Source: Prevotella sp. 885 (GTDB lineage Bacteria > Bacteroidota > Bacteroidia > Bacteroidales > Bacteroidaceae). Taken from it: a stretch of 64,000 nucleotides of DNA. The DNA is taken from the NCBI RefSeq assembly GCF_002265625.1, contig NZ_NOVE01000001.1, forward strand, positions 140,447 through 204,446, written 5' to 3'. Each line of letters begins with the position of its first letter. Within the stretch, counting starts at the first letter, position 1. Shown here piece by piece: positions 60,223 to 64,000 of the stretch. Below the pieces are notes generated by a model. It saw only the letters and a program-made list of their open reading frames with translations, was not told where the DNA came from and made no database searches. Position numbers and translations under genes: made by a program.

Positions 60223-60261
60223 AAAAAAAAGACGGCTGCGCGCATCACGCGTACAACCGCC
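60223..60261 (-). terminator. Intrinsic terminator between the riboswitch-linked gene and receptor
   Basis: On the minus strand GGCGGTTG pairs with CAGCCGTC (G-U pairs allowed), then CGCG with CGCG across a TGATG loop, followed by eight T. It lies 36 bp after the stop of the 716-residue gene. Confidence 0.8.
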
Positions 60262-60296
60262 CCAAATAATTACAAACCTGTTAAAAATAATGATAT

Positions 60297-62447
60297 CTAT
60301 TTCACTACTACCTTCTTGACTGTACCGTCAGAGAAGCGAACGACGTTGATGCCGGTCTGCGGCTTGCTGATGCGCTTGCCGTCGATGGTGTAACGTGCCA
60401 CCTCATGAGCCTCTGCGGTTGTTGTGGCAGCGTCAATAGAGGTAGGAGCGCTGACGTTGATGCTGAGCGTCTTCTGTGTGCTGATGCCGTTAGAGCAAGC
60501 CTTGACGGTGACAGTGGTGCTGCCCTCCTTGAGTGCGTTAACGACCAGCTTGCCGTTCTTCACGCTGACCTCAGCCACGCTGTTGTCCTCGATGTTCTCC
60601 ACGCTGATGACGATGGCGTGACGGTTGTTGTCGGCGTCAGTAACGTCCACGTCTGCTTCAGCCTGCTCGCCTACGCCAAGGTTAATAGCCTTAAAGTCAG
60701 CAAGTACGGGATCTTCTGTATCAGGGAATACGAACACCTCGGGGAACCAATAGTTAGCCTCCATGGTGTATTCTGCCAGCTGTGTGCCGTCGGCGCTGTA
60801 CTTGCGAACGACGTTGTCGTTGAAAGTCCATCCCTTCACGAGGCTGGTGTAGATGCAGTCTGTCTTCGGGTCAACACGGAGCGCTGCACCGTAGAGCGCG
60901 CGGCCGTCAGCATCGGTGGTATAGTCGATGAAGAGCGAAGCTTCCTGCTTGTCGATGTCATACTTAAACACCTTGTTGATGGTCCACTCTGTCGATGAAG
61001 CCCAATAGATGACGTTGCTCTGAAGGCTTGCGCAGAAGCAGTCAGGATTCCATGCGCCGCTTGTCAGGACGGGCAGTCCGATGCCCTCGCCGAGTGTTAG
61101 AGGCTCAAGGTCGAGTGTTTCGGCGTTGAAGCGTGAGATGCCCTCCGTGGTGCTCACCCACAACGATCCGTCCTTAGCCATTACTACTGATGCTGCTGTG
61201 CAGGGAAGTGTCTTTACGACGGTGTTGTCAGCGCAGTTGATGACGAAGAGATTCTTGCCGTATTCGGTGGCAAGGACATAGTCGCCGAAGCGGACCATAT
61301 TGCCGAACTGCGTGTTATAGTTCTCCGTAGAAAGCACCTTCTTGGTTATCTCCAGGTTGTCAAGGTCGAGCTCATAGATGCCCTCCGTGGTGCTTACGTA
61401 AGCGCGATGCTCGTCGATGCCGCAGAACGAACGTCCGTCCTCGTTGGCACCACCAATGTTCTCAATCTGCTTCAGAACGCGCATTGAGTTGGCGTCGCAT
61501 ACGGTGATGCGTCCTCCGCTTACCTCAGCGCCCTTGTCCTTAGGCTGCTTGGCGATGATGTAGTAGCGGTTTGCCCATGGTGTGGCGTAGCAACCGGTGG
61601 CTCCGATGTTGTCAGCGCAGCGGTATGTCCACTCGCCGTTCTCTGAAAGATGGTTGACGGAAGCGTTCTCCGTGCCGAACCATCCCTCGTTGAGGACGAA
61701 AGTGCCCGTAGAGTAGTCGGTCGTTGCAGGCAGATATTGGAGGTTGCCGTCGTATACGTTAGGCTCTGCGTCGGAAGCGAAATAGCTGAAGACGTAAGCG
61801 TCAACGCATCCGTCGGTAAGCGTACGTCCGGTGGCGCCGGTCATAGACATCTGCAGCTCGTCGTCCGCCTTGTCAGCAACGTAATAGCTCCAGAAGCCCG
61901 AATACCATCCGCTGTTCCAAGCGTCGCCATCGCCATAGTCGGTAGCAGCCGACGATTCGTACTCGTCAGAAGGCAATGTCACGAAGCCGCAGCGCGGATA
62001 AACCTCCTCGGTCATGGTGGTGACGCTCACGAAGCGGTCGTTGTCGGCGTCATAGCCGATGCCGCCGATGGTGAGTCCAAAAGATCCAGTGGAACCCATG
62101 AGGTAAAGGGCTGGGTCTGCCTTGGCGATGGCACGGATGAGATCCTCTCCGGTGGGGTTCTCCGTTGATTTCCAGCGATATCCCCAGACGAGAGTCTTGC
62201 CCTCGTTTTGTCCGTCAGCCCACTTCAGGGCAAGAGCGGCACGGCATTCGCCTTCGCCTGCCCAACGCTCTATCTTAGAGAAATCGATGCAAGTGGATGT
62301 TACTGCGTCGGCAGCCTTCTGGATGCGTGTGGCAACGGTCTGCGACACCTTTCGGGGTGCGCCCTGCACACGGATTGTGGTGGTCTGTGCGGCAGCAGAA
62401 AGGCTGATGCACAGAGCAAACATGATGGAAGTAAAGTTTTTCTTCAT
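60297..62447 (-). CDS. Riboswitch-controlled propeller surface protein with sorting tail
   Basis: 716 residues. Signal peptide (1-20, AAAQ). An N-terminal domain (~30-200) reads DFSKIERWAGEGECRAALAL, LVWGYRWKSTENPTGEDLIR and GSTGSFGLTIGGIGYDADND. A DUF5074/YncE-like propeller (~250-580) follows (FVLNEGWFGTENASVNHLSE, YVSTTEGIYELDLDNLE, SLWVSTTEGISRFNAETL). A bacterial Ig-like segment (~590-670) and a tail ending GINVVRFSDGTVKKVVVK complete it. It is the first gene after a cobalamin riboswitch, so it is probably made when B12 is scarce. It has two more modules than BtuG; B12 capture at the surface is the likely role. Confidence 0.78.
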   Translation of the reverse strand: MKKNFTSIMFALCISLSAAAQTTTIRVQGAPRKVSQTVATRIQKAADAVTSTCIDFSKIERWAGEGECRAALALKWADGQNEGKTLVWGYRWKSTENPTGEDLIRAIAKADPALYLMGSTGSFGLTIGGIGYDADNDRFVSVTTMTEEVYPRCGFVTLPSDEYESSAATDYGDGDAWNSGWYSGFWSYYVADKADDELQMSMTGATGRTLTDGCVDAYVFSYFASDAEPNVYDGNLQYLPATTDYSTGTFVLNEGWFGTENASVNHLSENGEWTYRCADNIGATGCYATPWANRYYIIAKQPKDKGAEVSGGRITVCDANSMRVLKQIENIGGANEDGRSFCGIDEHRAYVSTTEGIYELDLDNLEITKKVLSTENYNTQFGNMVRFGDYVLATEYGKNLFVINCADNTVVKTLPCTAASVVMAKDGSLWVSTTEGISRFNAETLDLEPLTLGEGIGLPVLTSGAWNPDCFCASLQSNVIYWASSTEWTINKVFKYDIDKQEASLFIDYTTDADGRALYGAALRVDPKTDCIYTSLVKGWTFNDNVVRKYSADGTQLAEYTMEANYWFPEVFVFPDTEDPVLADFKAINLGVGEQAEADVDVTDADNNRHAIVISVENIEDNSVAEVSVKNGKLVVNALKEGSTTVTVKACSNGISTQKTLSINVSAPTSIDAATTTAEAHEVARYTIDGKRISKPQTGINVVRFSDGTVKKVVVK

Positions 62448-62597
62448 ATATATTATTATAGTTGTGTAATCACTACAGAATACATATAATCACAACTGGG
62501 CACAATTATGGCTGTCAGCCAAATCCTACCTTCGGGTCGTTGTAATGGTTTCGTCGTTCGCACCCAATCCTCGAGGCGCACCTGAACAACCTTGGCA

Positions 62598-62795
62598 ATA
62601 CACGTTTCGGCAGGTCTTCTGACTCGCCACCCAGACGCGAACGCCTTCCCTGCCTTCTTCATTCCATCGTTAAAGGCAAGTGGCATCGTTGTTCGCACCC
62701 GATAATAAGGGCAGCTCACAGCTGCGGGACAGTCGGGGACTCTCACCCCATTCCCTTTTAATCGTCTCTTCCTGATAAGGGATAGGCAAACCGTT
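62598..62795 (-). promoter_or_regulatory. Cobalamin riboswitch (AdoCbl class)
   Basis: The minus strand shows the conserved core in order: AAAAGGGAATGGGGTGAGAG (62760-62741), TCCCCGACTGTCCCGCAGCT, GCCACTT (62684-62678), GGGAAGGC (62650-62643) and GTCAGAAGACCTGCC (62623 leftward), the B12-box region. These match the btuB-leader consensus. It lies in a ~350-nt leader beginning at a TACCTTTG element and ending at the propeller gene start at 62447. With B12 bound it should lower expression. Confidence 0.92.
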
Positions 62796-62802
62796 GCGTG
62801 TG

Positions 62803-62810
62803 CAAAGGTA
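62803..62810 (-). promoter_or_regulatory. Promoter -7 element for the riboswitch leader
   Basis: Minus-strand TACCTTTG, just upstream of the riboswitch, diverging from a plus-strand TAACTTTG at 62855-62862. Confidence 0.5.
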
Positions 62811-62854
62811 CTTAATTTTATTTAAATAAGAATATATGAGTGGATAATAATACG

Positions 62855-62862
62855 TAACTTTG
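62855..62862 (+). promoter_or_regulatory. Promoter -7 element for hemolysin III gene
   Basis: TAACTTTG, 50 bp upstream of the start. No clear -33. Confidence 0.45.
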
Positions 62863-62912
62863 TAGACGAAAATATAAAGTATTTACAGTCAGTAACATAA
62901 AACTTAGAGTGT

Positions 62913-63563
62913 ATGAAAATCTACTTTAATCATAAAGAAGAGATATGGAACTCATGGTCGCACGGCGCGGGCATAATCCTCGGACTCGTTGTCGGTACGG
63001 CATTCCTCGTATGGTGCGGTTGGGCGCGAAACGGTTGGGCGACGGCAGGTATCATCCTTTATCTCTTCGGAATGCTGTCGAGCTACATCGCTTCGACTGT
63101 CTATCACGCCCTTTCTGCATGGTCGCCCTGGAAGGAAAGGCTGCGCAAGTGGGACCACGCCGCCATATATTGGCACATAGCCGGATCGTATTCGCCCATC
63201 ACGCTTGTGGCGTTGCGCGAGTATAGCTATTGGGGCTGGGCGCTCTTCATCTTCATCTGGGTGTCGGCAATAGCCGGAACCGTGAAGAGTTTCATGGGAC
63301 TCAAGAGCCATAGCTACGTAGAGACAATCTGCTACGTGGTGATGGGCCTGAGCGTGCTCGTGGCTTTCGGTCCGCTGCTTCATAGCGTCGGTCCGTCCGC
63401 CGTGATATGGATAATAGCCGAAGGCGTCTGCTACATCACCGGTGCCTTGTTTTACTGTCTCCGCAAGCGCCGCTTCATGCACACCGTCTTCCATTTCTTC
63501 GTCCTCGCTGGTTCCGTCTGCCACATCATAGCTGTGTGGGATATACTTATGAAGTGGTTGTAG
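62913..63563 (+). CDS. Hemolysin III/PAQR family membrane protein
   Basis: 216 residues with seven likely membrane helices. Conserved PAQR metal residues are present: SxxxH in ASTVYHALS (~62-67), D in KWDHAAIYWHIAGSYSP (~84), and HxxxH in MHTVFHFFVLAG (~190). The opening KEEIWNSWSHGAG is the HlyIII family start. Function of bacterial members (YqfA/HlyIII) is unclear; despite the name most are not toxins. It diverges from the B12 locus. Confidence 0.9.
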   Translation: MKIYFNHKEEIWNSWSHGAGIILGLVVGTAFLVWCGWARNGWATAGIILYLFGMLSSYIASTVYHALSAWSPWKERLRKWDHAAIYWHIAGSYSPITLVALREYSYWGWALFIFIWVSAIAGTVKSFMGLKSHSYVETICYVVMGLSVLVAFGPLLHSVGPSAVIWIIAEGVCYITGALFYCLRKRRFMHTVFHFFVLAGSVCHIIAVWDILMKWL

Positions 63564-63719
63564 AGGAAAGTGGCGGAGGTCTCCGGCCTCCGTTACACGA
63601 GGGTATACTCTATCTTTTGTGTTACGTTTGCTGTATTGCAACATAAGAAATGAACGCTCGTTTCAATTGATGTTTGGATTGGTATCATATTCTCGCACTC
63701 TTCGGTGATTCTGCCGATG
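63564..63719. other. Non-coding stretch after hemolysin III gene
   Basis: Holds a G/C hairpin (GGCGGAGG-TCTCC-GGCCTCCG, about 63572-63592), possibly the terminator, and a small TCGG/CCGA hairpin directly before repeat copy D. No gene seen. Confidence 0.5.
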
Positions 63720-63876
63720 ACAATATTTGCATTTCTATTGCTCAATACTATGAGTTCGGCGCACAACAAAATCTTTGGTGCGAAATTCTTGAGTTTTGAG
63801 CGCTTGGAGCCAATATGCTTATACACAGCATGTTATGAGATTTTCTGGCGAAGCGCTATGAAATCAGACTCGCAAA
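63720..63876 (-). repeat. 390-bp palindrome-array element, copy D (truncated by IS)
   Basis: Reverse orientation. Matches copy C from CAATATTTGCATTTCT through CTATGAAATCAGACTCGCAA, then breaks at 63876/63877, where copies A and C continue with CGAGCCGTTTTTT-type sequence. The palindromic array and the 5' half are missing or lie beyond the insertion sequence. Confidence 0.85.
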
Positions 63877-64000
63877 TGACTTAATACAGATTTGCTTTAC
63901 ACGGTTTTAACAATTCAAAAACAGTGTAAGTAATGAAAAAAGAGCGTAGACAACCTCGTCATTTTGACGATCAGTTCCGTTTGAGTGTATTAAAAGATTA
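63877..64000 (+). mobile_element. Left end of an insertion sequence (IS3-like)
   Basis: Foreign sequence starts at TGACTTAATACAGATTTGC, directly at the point where repeat copy D loses its match. A transposase-like frame opens 56 bp in. Starting with TG and a short leader before an orfA fits the IS3 family. Right end, target duplication and orfB are outside the window. Confidence 0.55.
63933..64000 (+). CDS. Transposase orfA-like, N-terminus only
   Basis: 22 codons are present: MKKERRQPRHFDDQFRLSVL then KD and onwards. The basic start followed by F-x-x-x-F-R-x-x-V-L resembles the helix-turn-helix orfA of IS3-family elements in Bacteroidota (KFTPEFK-like). Too short to be sure; a different HTH protein is possible. 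Confidence 0.4.
   Translation, partial: MKKERRQPRHFDDQFRLSVLKD

Overview
The window looks like chromosomal DNA from a Prevotella-type member of the order Bacteroidales. The grounds are a SusC/SusD pair, four proteins sharing a Prevotella-style C-terminal tail (consensus G-[IV]-N-[IV]-V-[RK]-x-x-D-G), many PCMD, calycin-like, DUF5074, DUF3108 and DUF4294-type genes, and promoters of the Bacteroidota type (TTTG, about 20 bp, TAnnTTTG). I recognised no rRNA or tRNA genes.

Layout. 0-8 kb: mostly minus-strand housekeeping and envelope genes (YidE/AspT-type transporter, DUF4294, PAP2 phosphatase, DUF554, M16 peptidase, HAD phosphatase). 8-13 kb: a SusC/SusD pair. 13-18.7 kb: a four-gene minus-strand operon (GH3 family, Ig-like lipoprotein, DUF3108, C1 peptidase lipoprotein). 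18.7-19.8 kb: non-coding DNA made of repeats. 19.8-27.9 kb: a plus-strand operon of miaB followed by lipid A/LPS core genes (MsbA-like ABC exporter, acyltransferase, glycosyltransferase, phosphoethanolamine transferase, Kdo/LPS kinase-like), with a second glycosyltransferase convergent to it. 29-32 kb: mutS. 32.2-32.9 kb: a Phd/YefM-RelE type toxin-antitoxin pair.

32.9-34.9 kb is about 2 kb of non-coding DNA with 15 exact DnaA boxes on both strands, AT-rich tracts and a long hairpin: a strong candidate for the chromosomal replication origin. To its right lie nadA, a MATE exporter, DUF3737, a PatB/MalY-type PLP enzyme and a decayed DUF3791/DUF3990 module. 40-45.7 kb is a four-gene operon for surface proteins of calycin-like, PCMD and PorT-type beta-barrel families whose job is not known; I regard it as the best candidate for an undescribed system. 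46-55.7 kb: rRNA/tRNA methyltransferase, small beta-barrel protein, sirtuin, META lipoprotein, cysS, an LTA-synthase-like transferase, xerD and a GT39 transferase.

55.8-62.8 kb is a vitamin B12 acquisition locus: a cobalamin riboswitch leader, a large propeller protein with a sorting tail, a BtuB-type TonB receptor, a BtuG-like lipoprotein and a further tailed surface protein. A terminator and a separate promoter split the first gene from the other three. The window ends with a hemolysin III family protein and the left end of an insertion sequence.

Four copies (one cut off by the insertion sequence) of a roughly 390-bp non-coding element occur at 19.2, 33.2, 45.8 and 63.7 kb. Each full copy holds an array of about 21-bp near-palindromes and a conserved foldable 3' domain, and is bounded by the same TGCAAATAT motif; one copy sits inside the candidate origin directly beside a palindromic pair of DnaA boxes.
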